The notes below the pieces were generated by a model that saw only the letters and a program-made list of their open reading frames with translations, did no database searches and was not told the origin of the DNA. This document shows, in pieces, positions 1-7,940 of a stretch of 64,000 bases of DNA. Origin of the DNA: Pseudomonas iranensis (GTDB lineage Bacteria > Pseudomonadota > Gammaproteobacteria > Pseudomonadales > Pseudomonadaceae); NCBI RefSeq assembly GCF_014268585.2, contig NZ_CP077092.1, positions 3,162,001-3,226,000 of the forward strand, read 5' to 3'. A program made the position numbers and the translations under genes. Position 1 is the first letter of the stretch, and each line of letters begins with the position of its first letter.

Positions 1-1947
1 AAGGCACCAGTGATCATTCCTTTGAAACGTGTTGCACGTACTTCTGCCATCGCCAAGCGGTTACTCAACCGCAGAACTCAGATCGAAACACTTTTTCTAC
101 AAAGGGCCACTGACGTTAACTATCGCGCTGTTTTTGAAGCCTTGGAAGCTGTGGAAGTCACCGAGCAGCAGTCTGACCAGACCTGTCCCGCCTGTTTGAC
201 GCCACTTGACCAAGTCAAAGTGAATCCGTTTGAAAGGGCTCGCGATCAGATCAAAGCGCTCGGGGCTCTCGAGGCGCTTAAGCAATCCAAGCTGAGAAAT
301 GATGCTCAAGTTGTCCTCTGGGCATCAAGGATCGCGACCGGGATCAATTCAGTGAAGGCTAATGCCAATGCCGATATACCCTGCCGACTGGCGATGGATG
401 CGTTGGAAGCGGTGCTTACAGAGTTCCATATGGCCACCGACCGCTCGACAGTGGCGGCGTCTGTCCTCAACGCTTTCATTGCACTTTGTGCTGACAGCAC
501 AGCCCAGATCGAGGCCTATGTGCGTGCCTGCGAGCGCAAGTGGCGGGAGGTTGATCGGGCAGAGGTTCAGGCGGCTCGTCTGGATGCGCTCATCGAACAC
601 CTCAAGCAGGTTGATGAGTCGCTGAAGCGACAGTTCGACATCAAAACCCATGCGCTAACCGAGTTCACAACCGCCAATGACAGGATGCTTGCGCTAATCG
701 GGCAGAGAAAGGCTTTGCTCAACGATTCGGTGGATAACAGCCACTTTAACCAGTTGCTGAGGAATCTTGAAGTTGAATACCGGGTGCTCTACGGAGACCT
801 GCTGGACTACAAGCTAGAGCTTGAAAAAGCACGCATTACAGGGATCGAGGCCAAGGCTGCCGAGTACTACCGAGCGATCAATAACCATGACGATGACCAT
901 GAGCAGATAGATACGCTGGCCTTTGAAAAGCTCACGGAGAGCTACCGGATCAAGATCACCAATGTGGACGGATCCCTGGTGGACGCGTTTGCTGTGCTCA
1001 GCGAAGGGCATCTGAGGGCGCTGGGCTTATCGATTCTTTTGGCAATGGCTGAGAAAAACAGATTCCCGCTCATCGTCTTTGATGACGTCGTCAATGCGAT
1101 CGACACGGATCACCGATCCAACATCATCGACTTGTTTTTCAATGACGCCTACCTGCGCCGGATCCAGATGGTGGTGACCACCCATGATCGCCTCTTCTGG
1201 GAGCGCTTCTGCATCATCGCTGACCGTCATCCTCAATGCGACCAGCACGCAAACCACGTGCTCAGCTACACGAACAAAGGCATCGTGGTCATTGATCACG
1301 CCGGTGGTTTTCAGAAAAAGGTGCACGTGGCGCTGTCGGTTTTCGACGTTCGGCAAGCATTGCTGTATTGCCGGATCTGGTTCGAGTCCATGGTGCTGGA
1401 GTTCTGCATTGAGAACGGCGTCCAGGTCACCGCGAACTTCAACAAATCTCAGCTCAAGAAGAGTATGTACCTGCAGGTGAGCCTGGAGCACACCTTCAAG
1501 CTGGTGGAGCCCTTCATTGACTATGACCTATCGTATTTCAATTTCATCAAGAATGATCTGGTGAACTGGGGTGGCCAAAACCAAGAACACCATGCCTTTG
1601 ATGAAGGAAGCCTGAACTTTGTGCACTCCAAGACCAGTGGTGAGGTTTCGAAAATCTACGACGCGATCCGTTTCCTGGAATGTCAGCTTTTCATGGACAA
1701 AAAAAAGCAGTCAGGAGAAAGGTATCTAGCAGAGGTGGATGAAAAAATCGAGAAGGGGCGCAGGAAATTGGCAGGACTCGCCAGAGCACCTGAAGAGGTA
1801 CAAAAAGAGCACCGGGCAGGGTTGAAGGTGCTGGAGAAGCGCGCCATTGAGCTCACCCAGGAGCTTCAGTTCATCGAGCGCTGCAGAGTGAGCATGGCTG
1901 ACCGCGAGCGAGTCGGGGAGCTGCCGGCTGAGATACCGCCTGCGTAG
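1..1947 (+). CDS. SMC/Rad50-like AAA ATPase, C-terminal part (5' end outside window)
   Basis: The reading frame is open at base 1, so the N-terminus with the Walker A motif lies to the left; the GTG at base 10 is only the first in-window start-like codon. Visible parts in order: coiled-coil-rich stretches, a CPAC (CxxC) motif at bases 184-195 that resembles one half of a zinc hook or zinc-binding turn, an ABC-type signature ([12 protein letters not shown], about base 990), Walker B (LIVFDDVV, about 1070) and a switch histidine (TTHDR, about 1180). About 240 further residues follow the ATPase core, ending in a charged helical region. This layout is typical of SMC-like ATPases of DNA repair and of anti-phage systems. 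It sits at the edge of what looks like a tRNA-integrated element, which favours an accessory/defence role, but the family cannot be named from this part. Confidence 0.7.
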   Translation, partial: KAPVIIPLKRVARTSAIAKRLLNRRTQIETLFLQRATDVNYRAVFEALEAVEVTEQQSDQTCPACLTPLDQVKVNPFERARDQIKALGALEALKQSKLRNDAQVVLWASRIATGINSVKANANADIPCRLAMDALEAVLTEFHMATDRSTVAASVLNAFIALCADSTAQIEAYVRACERKWREVDRAEVQAARLDALIEHLKQVDESLKRQFDIKTHALTEFTTANDRMLALIGQRKALLNDSVDNSHFNQLLRNLEVEYRVLYGDLLDYKLELEKARITGIEAKAAEYYRAINNHDDDHEQIDTLAFEKLTESYRIKITNVDGSLVDAFAVLSEGHLRALGLSILLAMAEKNRFPLIVFDDVVNAIDTDHRSNIIDLFFNDAYLRRIQMVVTTHDRLFWERFCIIADRHPQCDQHANHVLSYTNKGIVVIDHAGGFQKKVHVALSVFDVRQALLYCRIWFESMVLEFCIENGVQVTANFNKSQLKKSMYLQVSLEHTFKLVEPFIDYDLSYFNFIKNDLVNWGGQNQEHHAFDEGSLNFVHSKTSGEVSKIYDAIRFLECQLFMDKKKQSGERYLAEVDEKIEKGRRKLAGLARAPEEVQKEHRAGLKVLEKRAIELTQELQFIERCRVSMADRERVGELPAEIPPA

Positions 1948-2413
1948 TGCGGTATGTCGCAGGCCATCATTTGGCGATTAGGAACGGCATGGTTAGTGCC
2001 TCCTCCATAAGTTCATTAAGGTATCAGATGTGGCAACAGCGCCGGTTGAGTGTTGCGGAGAGTAATTCCCGAGCTAATTTGAAAATCGAATGCAGATCGA
2101 TTCCCAGATGAAGTGGAAGCTAAAAGCGCACGTGTCGATCTGTCCTGCTTTCATCGCAGGTATAAAGGGGGGGCAGGTCTCGGGCTGGTATTCACCAAGA
2201 GTATGATTCTGGGGCTTGCCTTGGTTTTTGAGGGTGGTGGGTTATACAGAGGGGGCAAAGGATGCAACTAGGGAAAAGGAGTCTCGCTAGCCATTGAAGA
2301 ATGCAACCTGATGCAATAGAGAGCAATCAATCTAGTTGCATGCTGTAAGCAATAGGGGAGACTGTTGTGGTCGGCGGATTTTTTGAGGTCGATCAGCTTG
2401 AGAATTGCGGGCA
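1948..2413. other. Intergenic, no gene seen
   Basis: About 470 bases between the ATPase stop and the tRNA terminator. The sequence is less GC-rich than the core genes further right, and I find no convincing frame with a ribosome binding site and no RNA gene. It is part of the presumed integrated element. Confidence 0.5.
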
Positions 2414-2445
2414 CAAAAAAAGGAGTTAGGATCACCTAACTCCTT
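2414..2445 (-). terminator. Rho-independent terminator after the tRNA-Ser
   Basis: An 11-bp perfect stem (AAGGAGTTAGG, loop of 4, CCTAACTCCTT) is followed on the minus strand by a run of seven T. It lies 30 bases beyond the 3' end of the tRNA-Ser at 2475-2564 and so ends that transcript. Confidence 0.85.
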
Positions 2446-2474
2446 GATTGACGAGGCTTTCGCCTTGAAATTCG

Positions 2475-2564
2475 TGGTGGAAGGCCGGGGATTCGAACCC
2501 CGGGTGCGATTTCTCACACGCTGGTTTTCAAGACCAGAGCTTTAAACCACTCAGCCAACCTTCC
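2475..2564 (-). tRNA. tRNA-Ser (anticodon UGA), complete, CCA encoded
   Basis: The minus strand folds as a class II tRNA. It has a 7-bp acceptor stem (GGAAGGT/GCCTTCC with one T-G pair), a D arm containing GGCTGAGTGG, and anticodon stem CTGGT/ACCAG around CTTGAAA (anticodon TGA). It also has a long variable arm (GTGTG/CGCAC stem), a T arm CGGGG-TTCGAAT-CCCCG, discriminator A and an encoded CCA. The anticodon reads UCA serine codons. Discriminator A rather than the G usual in bacterial serine tRNAs is a small oddity. It lies 65 bases downstream of, and in the same orientation as, a truncated resident tRNA-Ser(UGA), and is followed by its own terminator. It therefore probably replaces the gene broken by integration. 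Confidence 0.93.
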
Positions 2565-2627
2565 AAATTTTTGAAGCTTCAACAGAAACGTTGAGTAGGG
2601 TGCAACTGGGAACTGCCTATGATAAGA

Positions 2628-2693
2628 ACTCATGGACCTGTTACAGTCGACGGTTTTCAAGACCGTTGCCTTAAACCACTCGGCCACACCTCC
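2628..2693 (-). pseudogene. Truncated tRNA-Ser (UGA): 5' part only, cut in the T-loop
   Basis: On the minus strand this begins GGAGGTGTGGCCGAGTGG and has an intact D arm, anticodon stem ACGGT/ACCGT with TGA anticodon, and a variable arm. The match to a serine tRNA stops after GAGTTC at the T-loop. The expected GAATC, the closing T-stem strand and the acceptor strand CACCTCC are absent. The T-loop is a classic crossover site for tyrosine integrases, so this is read as an attachment junction between core chromosome (right) and an integrated element (left). The missing 3' end would lie at the far end of the element, outside the window. Confidence 0.82.
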
Positions 2694-2711
2694 GTTTGCG
2701 TTGCGGGCGCC

Positions 2712-2739
2712 ATAATACCTGAATGAAACACACTGTCAA
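2712..2739 (-). promoter_or_regulatory. Sigma-70 promoter of the resident tRNA-Ser
   Basis: On the minus strand TTGACA (2739-2734), a 16-base spacer and TATTAT (2717-2712), followed by a GC-rich GGCGCC stretch as in stable-RNA promoters. It directly precedes the truncated tRNA and may now drive the intact tRNA downstream as well. Confidence 0.75.
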
Positions 2740-2816
2740 ACTCTCTGCATGGCTTGTTACAGAGCGTCTGTTATGATCTTTGCGACTGAACGTTTCAAAC
2801 CAACAGGAGTGTCGCC

Positions 2817-3488
2817 ATGCGCGAACAGGATTACGCAGTTAATAACAGCGTGCAGGCTGAGCAGCTAGAGGTTAGCCGCGTCCTGCGCAACACTTATGGT
2901 CTCTTGGCTCTGACCCTCGCATTCAGCGGCGTGATGGCCTTCGTAGCCCAGCAGATGCGTGTCGGCTACCCGAACATTTTCGTGGTGCTGATCGGCTTCT
3001 ACGGGCTGTTCTTCCTTACCAACAAACTCCGTGATTCCGCGTGGGGCCTGGTATCCGCCTTCGCGTTGACCGGTTTCATGGGTTTCCTGCTCGGCCCGAT
3101 CCTCAACCGTTACCTGGGCATGCAGGGCGGCGCTGAAGTGGTCAGCTCGGCGTTCGCCATGACCGCACTGGTGTTCGGTGGTCTGTCGGCCTACGTGCTG
3201 ATCACCCGCAAGGACATGAGCTTCCTCGGTGGCTTCATCACTGCCGGTTTCTTTGTCCTGCTGGGCGCTACGCTGGCGAGCTTCTTCTTCCAGATCAGCG
3301 GCCTGCAACTGGCGATCAGCGCCGGCTTCGTGCTGTTCTCGTCGGTCTGCATTCTGTTCCAGACCAGCGCGATCATCCACGGCGGCGAGCGCAACTACAT
3401 CATGGCGACCATCAGCCTGTATGTATCGATCTACAACCTGTTCGTCAGCCTGCTGCAACTGTTCGGCATCATGAGCCGCGACGACTGA
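2817..3488 (+). CDS. yccA: Bax inhibitor-1/YccA family membrane protein
   Basis: 223 residues, nearly all of it seven hydrophobic segments, with the family's soluble N-terminus of about 25 residues and the conserved late segment containing GGERNYIMATISLYVSIYN. YccA-type proteins are inner-membrane proteins that bind the FtsH protease and modulate its activity. Start ATG is preceded by AACAGGAG. Being next to the tRNA-Ser(UGA) matches the usual Pseudomonas context; a terminator follows 16 bases after the stop. Assignment to the family is firm; the FtsH role is inferred from the E. coli homologue. Confidence 0.9.
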   Translation: MREQDYAVNNSVQAEQLEVSRVLRNTYGLLALTLAFSGVMAFVAQQMRVGYPNIFVVLIGFYGLFFLTNKLRDSAWGLVSAFALTGFMGFLLGPILNRYLGMQGGAEVVSSAFAMTALVFGGLSAYVLITRKDMSFLGGFITAGFFVLLGATLASFFFQISGLQLAISAGFVLFSSVCILFQTSAIIHGGERNYIMATISLYVSIYNLFVSLLQLFGIMSRDD

Positions 3489-3504
3489 TCGTAATGGCTG
3501 CAAT

Positions 3505-3530
3505 AAAAAACCCGCTTCGGCGGGTTTTTT
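3505..3530. terminator. Bidirectional Rho-independent terminator
   Basis: AAAAAACCCGC-TTCG-GCGGGTTTTTT: a perfect hairpin with a UUCG tetraloop and A/T tracts on both sides. It lies between the convergent yccA (+) and the lipoprotein gene (-) and can end both. Confidence 0.92.
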
Positions 3531-3553
3531 ATCGTCTGGACAAAGGTGTCTGC

Positions 3554-3883
3554 TCAGTTGATGACGATGCTGCCGTCCACTTGCTGACGGTAGATCGTGT
3601 ACGGCAGCAGCAAAGTATCGAGCGCGCCGGAGACCACGGCGTCCACCAGCACCACCGGAATGGCCGCGTTGCGGTGATCATCGGGATCGATGCCTGAGGC
3701 CAGCGGAGCGTTCAGCGTGCAGAAGTCATAAGCGAGGCCGCTGTAGATTCTCGGTACCGCGCCGCAATAGCTTTTCTGCTGCTTGAGCCCGTCAATGGCA
3801 GCCTGGTCGTCGCGCGCCACCGTTTGAATCGTGCCACAACCGCCGAGCAGCAGGGCCGCGAGCAGTATTGCCTGAATTTTCAT
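3554..3883 (-). CDS. YceK/YidQ-type (DUF1375) outer-membrane lipoprotein
   Basis: 109 residues starting MKIQAILLAALLLGGCGTIQT: a lipoprotein signal peptide with lipobox LGGC, so the mature protein begins at Cys16. The start at 3883 was chosen because it gives the signal peptide and has AGGAA upstream; a longer frame to 3928 would bury it. The C-terminal half (SGALDTLLLPYTIYRQQ) is the conserved part of the small YceK/YidQ lipoproteins, whose function is not known. Single gene, convergent with yccA. Confidence 0.82.
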   Translation of the reverse strand: MKIQAILLAALLLGGCGTIQTVARDDQAAIDGLKQQKSYCGAVPRIYSGLAYDFCTLNAPLASGIDPDDHRNAAIPVVLVDAVVSGALDTLLLPYTIYRQQVDGSIVIN

Positions 3884-3941
3884 AGCGCCATTCCTTAGCC
3901 GCGAAAAACCCCAATCTACCCTGATCATTGGTAAAAGACAC

Positions 3942-4379
3942 CTACGCCATCGGTGGCAGGCGCCGCTTGACCGGGGTCTTCTTGACGATCGCGGTGTTGG
4001 TTTCGGCCAACGTATTCAGTCGGTCGAGCAGGGTATCGAGCTGTTCCATCGAGCGCACGTGCAGGCGGGCGATGAAGCAATCGTCACCGGTGACCTTGTC
4101 GCACTCGGTGAACTCCGGAATCGACATGATCTGGCGCTCAACCTCCTGCAGTTGCCCTGGCAGCGGCCGTACGCGAACGATCGCCTGCAACTGATAGCCG
4201 AAGCATTTCGGATCGATCTCTACCGTGTAGCCCTTGAGCACGCCACGTTCTTCCAGCCGCCGCAACCGCTCGGCCACGCTGGGCGATGACAGGCCACTGA
4301 TCTGCGCCAGCGCTTTGAGCGAGCGCCGCGAGTCTTCCATCAGCGCGCTGATGAGGATCTGATCGATATCGTCAGTCAC
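3942..4379 (-). CDS. Lrp/AsnC family transcriptional regulator
   Basis: 145 residues. The N-terminal third is a winged helix-turn-helix (DQILISALMEDSRRSLKALA ... GLSSPSVAERLRRLEERG), followed by the RAM/AsnC ligand-binding domain (VRVRPLPGQ ... KVTGDDCFIARLHV). The GTG start at 4379 is preferred because CGGAG lies 8 bases upstream and the protein then has the usual family length. It is divergent from the EamA transporter at 4524, so it probably senses an amino acid and controls that exporter; the ligand cannot be read from sequence. Confidence 0.9.
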   Translation of the reverse strand: MTDDIDQILISALMEDSRRSLKALAQISGLSSPSVAERLRRLEERGVLKGYTVEIDPKCFGYQLQAIVRVRPLPGQLQEVERQIMSIPEFTECDKVTGDDCFIARLHVRSMEQLDTLLDRLNTLAETNTAIVKKTPVKRRLPPMA

Positions 4380-4523
4380 ATTCAAACTCCGGATTAGGCG
4401 AAGGGCGCAAATCTCCCTCGATAAAAAAGGCAAAAAGCGAGTTTAGCCTGCTTTATGCGCTGGAGCAGCCCGAGGTGCGCTTGGCATACTTTTGCCATGC
4501 TTTAGACACAACCTCAGGAGAAG

Positions 4524-5420
4524 ATGATGGACAACGCAATCCGCCGCGGCTCGCTGGAAATGACCGCCGCCATGCTGATATCGGGGACGATCGGCTGGTT
4601 TGTGCTGGTGTCCGGGCAACCGGTGCTGGACGTGGTGTTCTGGCGCTGCGTGTTCGGCGCCGGCACCTTGCTGTTGGTCTGCGCCGCGTTCGGCTTCCTG
4701 CGTCCGGGAATGCTGACCCGTACAACGTTTCTGCTGGCGGTGCTCAGTGGAATGGCGATTGTCGGCAACTGGGTGCTGCTGTTCGCATCCTATTCCCGCG
4801 CCTCGATTGCCATTGGTACGGCGGTCTATAACGTGCAACCGTTCATGCTGGTCGGTCTGGCGGCACTGTTTCTCGGCGAGAAAATTACCCTGCAGAAGCT
4901 GTTCTGGCTGGCGATTTCGTTCATGGGCATGCTGGCGATCGTCAGCGCCCATGGCACGCAAGGCGAGGAGGGTAACGATTACTTGATGGGGATTGCCCTG
5001 GCGTTGGGCGCGGCGTTTCTGTATGCGATCGCTGCACTGATCATCAAGCGCCTGACCGGCACGCCGCCGCACCTGATTGCGATGATTCAAGTCTGCACAG
5101 GTGTGTTGTTGCTCGCGCCTTTCGCGCATTTCGATGCGTTGCCGCAAGGCGCCGATGCCTGGGCGAGTCTGCTGACTCTGGGAATTGTTCACACCGGTCT
5201 GATGTACGTTTTGCTGTACGGCGCGATTCAAAAATTGCCGACGGCATTGACCGGCGCACTGTCGTTCATCTATCCGATCGCGGCGATCTTCGTTGACTGG
5301 TTCGCCTTCGGCCATCGCCTCGAATTGCTCCAGTGGATCGGCGTGGCGGCGATCCTGCTGGCCGCCGCCGGCATGCAACAAGGTTGGGGCTGGAAAGCCC
5401 GGCGGCTGGCAGCGCAATAA
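4524..5420 (+). CDS. EamA/DMT family transporter
   Basis: 298 residues with ten hydrophobic segments arranged as two EamA repeats (about residues 10-140 and 155-290). This is the drug/metabolite exporter fold of the inner membrane, typified by amino-acid and metabolite exporters. CAGGAG precedes the tandem ATG codons at 4524 and 4527. It is divergent from an Lrp-type regulator, which suggests export of an amino acid or derivative. Its stop lies 3 bases from the stop of the convergent FUSC gene. Substrate unknown. Confidence 0.88.
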   Translation: MMDNAIRRGSLEMTAAMLISGTIGWFVLVSGQPVLDVVFWRCVFGAGTLLLVCAAFGFLRPGMLTRTTFLLAVLSGMAIVGNWVLLFASYSRASIAIGTAVYNVQPFMLVGLAALFLGEKITLQKLFWLAISFMGMLAIVSAHGTQGEEGNDYLMGIALALGAAFLYAIAALIIKRLTGTPPHLIAMIQVCTGVLLLAPFAHFDALPQGADAWASLLTLGIVHTGLMYVLLYGAIQKLPTALTGALSFIYPIAAIFVDWFAFGHRLELLQWIGVAAILLAAAGMQQGWGWKARRLAAQ

Positions 5421-5423
5421 GAG

Positions 5424-6461
5424 TCAGATGTTCCAGCGCGGTGCGGTTGCGGCCAGGCGCTGGCGCATCTCGCTGATATTGGCGGCGAGTTGGCGGGTCA
5501 GCATCCGGTAGCCGTCGAGCGTATTGGCAACCGGCGCATCAAGGTCCGCTGCTGGCAGCTCCATCGGCCGCTCCAGCCGCTGCGAAGCGCCGGTTTTCAA
5601 CGCGCGGGCCATGCCGATCAGTTGCACGCGAATCTGCCGGTGCTCAGCCTTCAGTGCCGTTTGCAGATGTGCCGTGGCCTGCGGGTCACTTGCGTTGGGG
5701 CGGATATTGCCGAGAATCTCCAGCGTGCTGATGCACATGCGCAGGTTGCGCTGGATGGCGTCGAGTTCGGTCATGGAAATCTTCACTTCCTTGGACACCG
5801 ACGGCATCAGCGAACGCAACTGCACCATCACCGCACCCACCTTGCTCATCAGCCGCACATGCTCGTCGGCGCTGACCGCTTCACCGTTGATGATGCGCCC
5901 GTACACCGTGGCGCAATCGCGCAAGGCATCGGCGAGGTTGTAACGCCACGAGTAGACCGCGTACAGCGGCAGGGCGAAGGAAAACGCCAGGGCGAGGGCG
6001 ATGCCGATCAGGATGTCGACGCCGCGCCACAGACCATCGGTGATCGGGTTGTCGCCATGCCCGGCGACGATGAACACCGTGATCGCCGAGAGCAGGGCGG
6101 TGTAGCCGCCCTTGCCAATCGCGTGATACGAGAAAAAACCGCACACCACAGCCATGGAAAAGTAGGTCAGCCACGGCATGCCCAGCCAGGCGTGCTGCGC
6201 CACTAGGGCCAATCCGACCCCCGCGCCGATCAAGGTGCCGATGGCGCGCTCGGCGGCTTTTTTGCCGATGTTGCCGTGGTGCTGCAAACCGCCGATCACT
6301 ACCAGCATGGTCACCGATGCCCATTCGCCGTGGGGCAGATTGATGCCAGTAGTCAGCAGAATCGTCGCCAACAATCCCAAGGCCACCCGCACGGAATGGA
6401 TCAGTCGGGCGTGACGGTAGCGCCGATACGGGTCCAGTAACGGACGCAGGATACGGCGCAA
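5424..6461 (-). CDS. FUSC family membrane protein
   Basis: 345 residues. The N-terminal half contains about six hydrophobic segments (LGLLATILLTTGINL ... ALALAFSFALPLYAVYSW), as in the fusaric-acid-resistance/AaeB/YccS group; the C-terminal half is helical and cytoplasmic. It is half the length of AaeB-type pumps. No ATG or GTG occurs in frame: the first usable codon is TTG at 6461, but that lacks a ribosome binding site. A CTG at 6497 has CGAGG six bases upstream and is a possible non-standard start. It follows a YiaV-like adaptor and a YiaW-like protein on the same strand, so the three probably form an aromatic-acid or drug efflux set. Confidence 0.8.
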   Translation of the reverse strand: MRRILRPLLDPYRRYRHARLIHSVRVALGLLATILLTTGINLPHGEWASVTMLVVIGGLQHHGNIGKKAAERAIGTLIGAGVGLALVAQHAWLGMPWLTYFSMAVVCGFFSYHAIGKGGYTALLSAITVFIVAGHGDNPITDGLWRGVDILIGIALALAFSFALPLYAVYSWRYNLADALRDCATVYGRIINGEAVSADEHVRLMSKVGAVMVQLRSLMPSVSKEVKISMTELDAIQRNLRMCISTLEILGNIRPNASDPQATAHLQTALKAEHRQIRVQLIGMARALKTGASQRLERPMELPAADLDAPVANTLDGYRMLTRQLAANISEMRQRLAATAPRWNI

Positions 6462-6519
6462 CAGCGGTGGCAGGCGGTGGGTGCTGTAAGTAGTCAGTGC
6501 GAACCTCGTGAGTCAGTCA

Positions 6520-7479
6520 TCAATGGAAGGGGAAAATGTAATTCATCCAGGCGGACATGCGCAGCAGGATTTTGCGCATCGCGCCGATGTGATGAAAGTG
6601 CTGACTGTAAAGCGCCGCTTGTCCGTAGGCGCCGCCCGGCATGAGCGCGCTGTATTCGGCGAACGCCGGGTCAGTGATTTCAATGATCACCGGCACCCGT
6701 CCCGCCGGTGGCGAGCCGGTGTAACTGATCAGGGTGCCGGAAGGTTGCACCTGGCCCTCGGCGATCACCCCGATCACACTTTTCACCCGACCGGCGAAGA
6801 CCTTGCCGGGAATGCCATCGAAGGCGACTTCGGCCTCGTCGCCCACGGTCAGACGCAGCAGGCTGTTCTGACGCATCCAAGCGGCGAAGTACTGACCTTC
6901 CTGCGGAATAAACACCATCGACGGGCGCAGCGGCAGCTTGCTCGCCATCATTCCCGGGCGCAGCGAAACGTGGGTGACGAAGCCTTTGCTCGGTGCTCGC
7001 ACCACGGTGTTGTCCAGCTCGAACTGAGCATTGTCGAGTTGCGCCTGCAGATCGTCGGTGCGGGCAATGGCCGCGTCCAGTTCGCGCTGGGTGCCGAAGT
7101 TGCGGCGAATCAGCTCGGTGATGCGGTAGCGGTCGCCTTTGGCTGCGACCAGTTGCGCCTTGAGCGATTTCAGGCGGTTCTGGAAAGGCGTGGGATCGAT
7201 GCGGAACAGCACGTCGCCTTTTTCCAGGGGTTCGTTGCCCTTTACCGGCACGTCGATCACCTGGCCACTGATGATCGGAATGACCGGCACCGAGACAAAG
7301 TAGGAGCGCGCCACCTCGGAATAGGGATGGTTGTAGTTCATGGTGAAAATCAGCGCGCCGATGATCAGCACGCCACCCAGGACAGCGGTGGGCACCGTCC
7401 ATTTGTTCAGCGGAATGCGGAAGATCTTGAAGATGGCGACGCAGAGTGCGGCGTACGTGAGGATGAGCAACAGATCCAT
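6520..7479 (-). CDS. yiaV: YiaV-like HlyD family membrane fusion protein
   Basis: 319 residues: a single N-terminal membrane segment with a second hydrophobic stretch (residues 5-55), a biotinyl-lipoyl-like region (SGQVIDVPVKGNEPLEKGDV), a helical hairpin (about 95-160) and the returning beta domain (TVVRAPSKGFVTHVSLRPG). This is the periplasmic adaptor layout of EmrA/AaeA-type efflux systems. ATG at 7479 has GGGGGA upstream and starts 2 bases after the YiaW-like stop, so the two are co-transcribed, as yiaW-yiaV are in E. coli. The FUSC gene follows. Confidence 0.85.
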   Translation of the reverse strand: MDLLLILTYAALCVAIFKIFRIPLNKWTVPTAVLGGVLIIGALIFTMNYNHPYSEVARSYFVSVPVIPIISGQVIDVPVKGNEPLEKGDVLFRIDPTPFQNRLKSLKAQLVAAKGDRYRITELIRRNFGTQRELDAAIARTDDLQAQLDNAQFELDNTVVRAPSKGFVTHVSLRPGMMASKLPLRPSMVFIPQEGQYFAAWMRQNSLLRLTVGDEAEVAFDGIPGKVFAGRVKSVIGVIAEGQVQPSGTLISYTGSPPAGRVPVIIEITDPAFAEYSALMPGGAYGQAALYSQHFHHIGAMRKILLRMSAWMNYIFPFH

Positions 7480-7481
7480 GC

Positions 7482-7838
7482 TCAGATCCCCCCGCTGTCA
7501 GAGTGAGGCGCAACCGGCGACTGCGCTTCGAGTCGCTCGATCCGGGCTTGCAGCTCAATGACCTGCTGCTCGAGCCGGATGACATGGTTCTGAACGGGTT
7601 TGCCATCGCCGAAACCCCAACCGCGATCCTCGCGATAGGCCATTGCCCAGATCCACAGAAACGGCCAGAGCGCATGCAGCGTAAACAGGCTGACCCAGCC
7701 GGTGGCATGGATCGCGTCCTGGTGCGGGTGGTTGCGGTGAACGGCGATCTCGTACGGAATGTCATGCAGCACGATGATCCCGTAAAACAGCACGAGACCG
7801 ACAAAAACCAGCAAACCCAACGCGAAGTAGTCGAGCAT
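7482..7838 (-). CDS. yiaW: YiaW-like DUF3302 inner-membrane protein
   Basis: 118 residues from MLDYFALG: two hydrophobic segments (about 3-22 and 45-70) around the conserved HDIPYEIAVHRNHPHQ loop, then a C-terminal leucine-rich coiled coil. The start at 7838 is chosen for its GGGAGG ribosome binding site; the frame extends 6 codons further upstream. First gene of the yiaWV-FUSC set. Function unknown; these proteins accompany HlyD-type adaptors. Confidence 0.82.
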   Translation of the reverse strand: MLDYFALGLLVFVGLVLFYGIIVLHDIPYEIAVHRNHPHQDAIHATGWVSLFTLHALWPFLWIWAMAYREDRGWGFGDGKPVQNHVIRLEQQVIELQARIERLEAQSPVAPHSDSGGI

Positions 7839-7905
7839 GGTCAGCCTCCCGGGCATCCAGCAATGCTGGGCTCAGTGTAGTCACTGAATCGCCGGGGGGC
7901 TGACG

Positions 7906-7935
7906 GATCGGCAGGATCATTCAATCCTGCCGATC
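7906..7935. terminator. 12-bp inverted repeat after gapN
   Basis: GATCGGCAGGAT - 6-base loop - ATCCTGCCGATC, between the gapN stop and yiaW. It is a strong hairpin but has no T-run on either side, so it is either a poor terminator or an mRNA-stabilising structure. Confidence 0.5.
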
Positions 7936-7940
7936 ACCCG

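Noticed and set aside
2332..2517. Minus-strand frame of 61 codons
   Set aside because: Overlaps the tRNA-Ser and its terminator; no protein-like features.
4443..5417. Minus-strand frame of 324 codons opposite the EamA gene
   Set aside because: Low-complexity Arg/Gln/His shadow; the plus-strand membrane protein has a ribosome binding site and family features.
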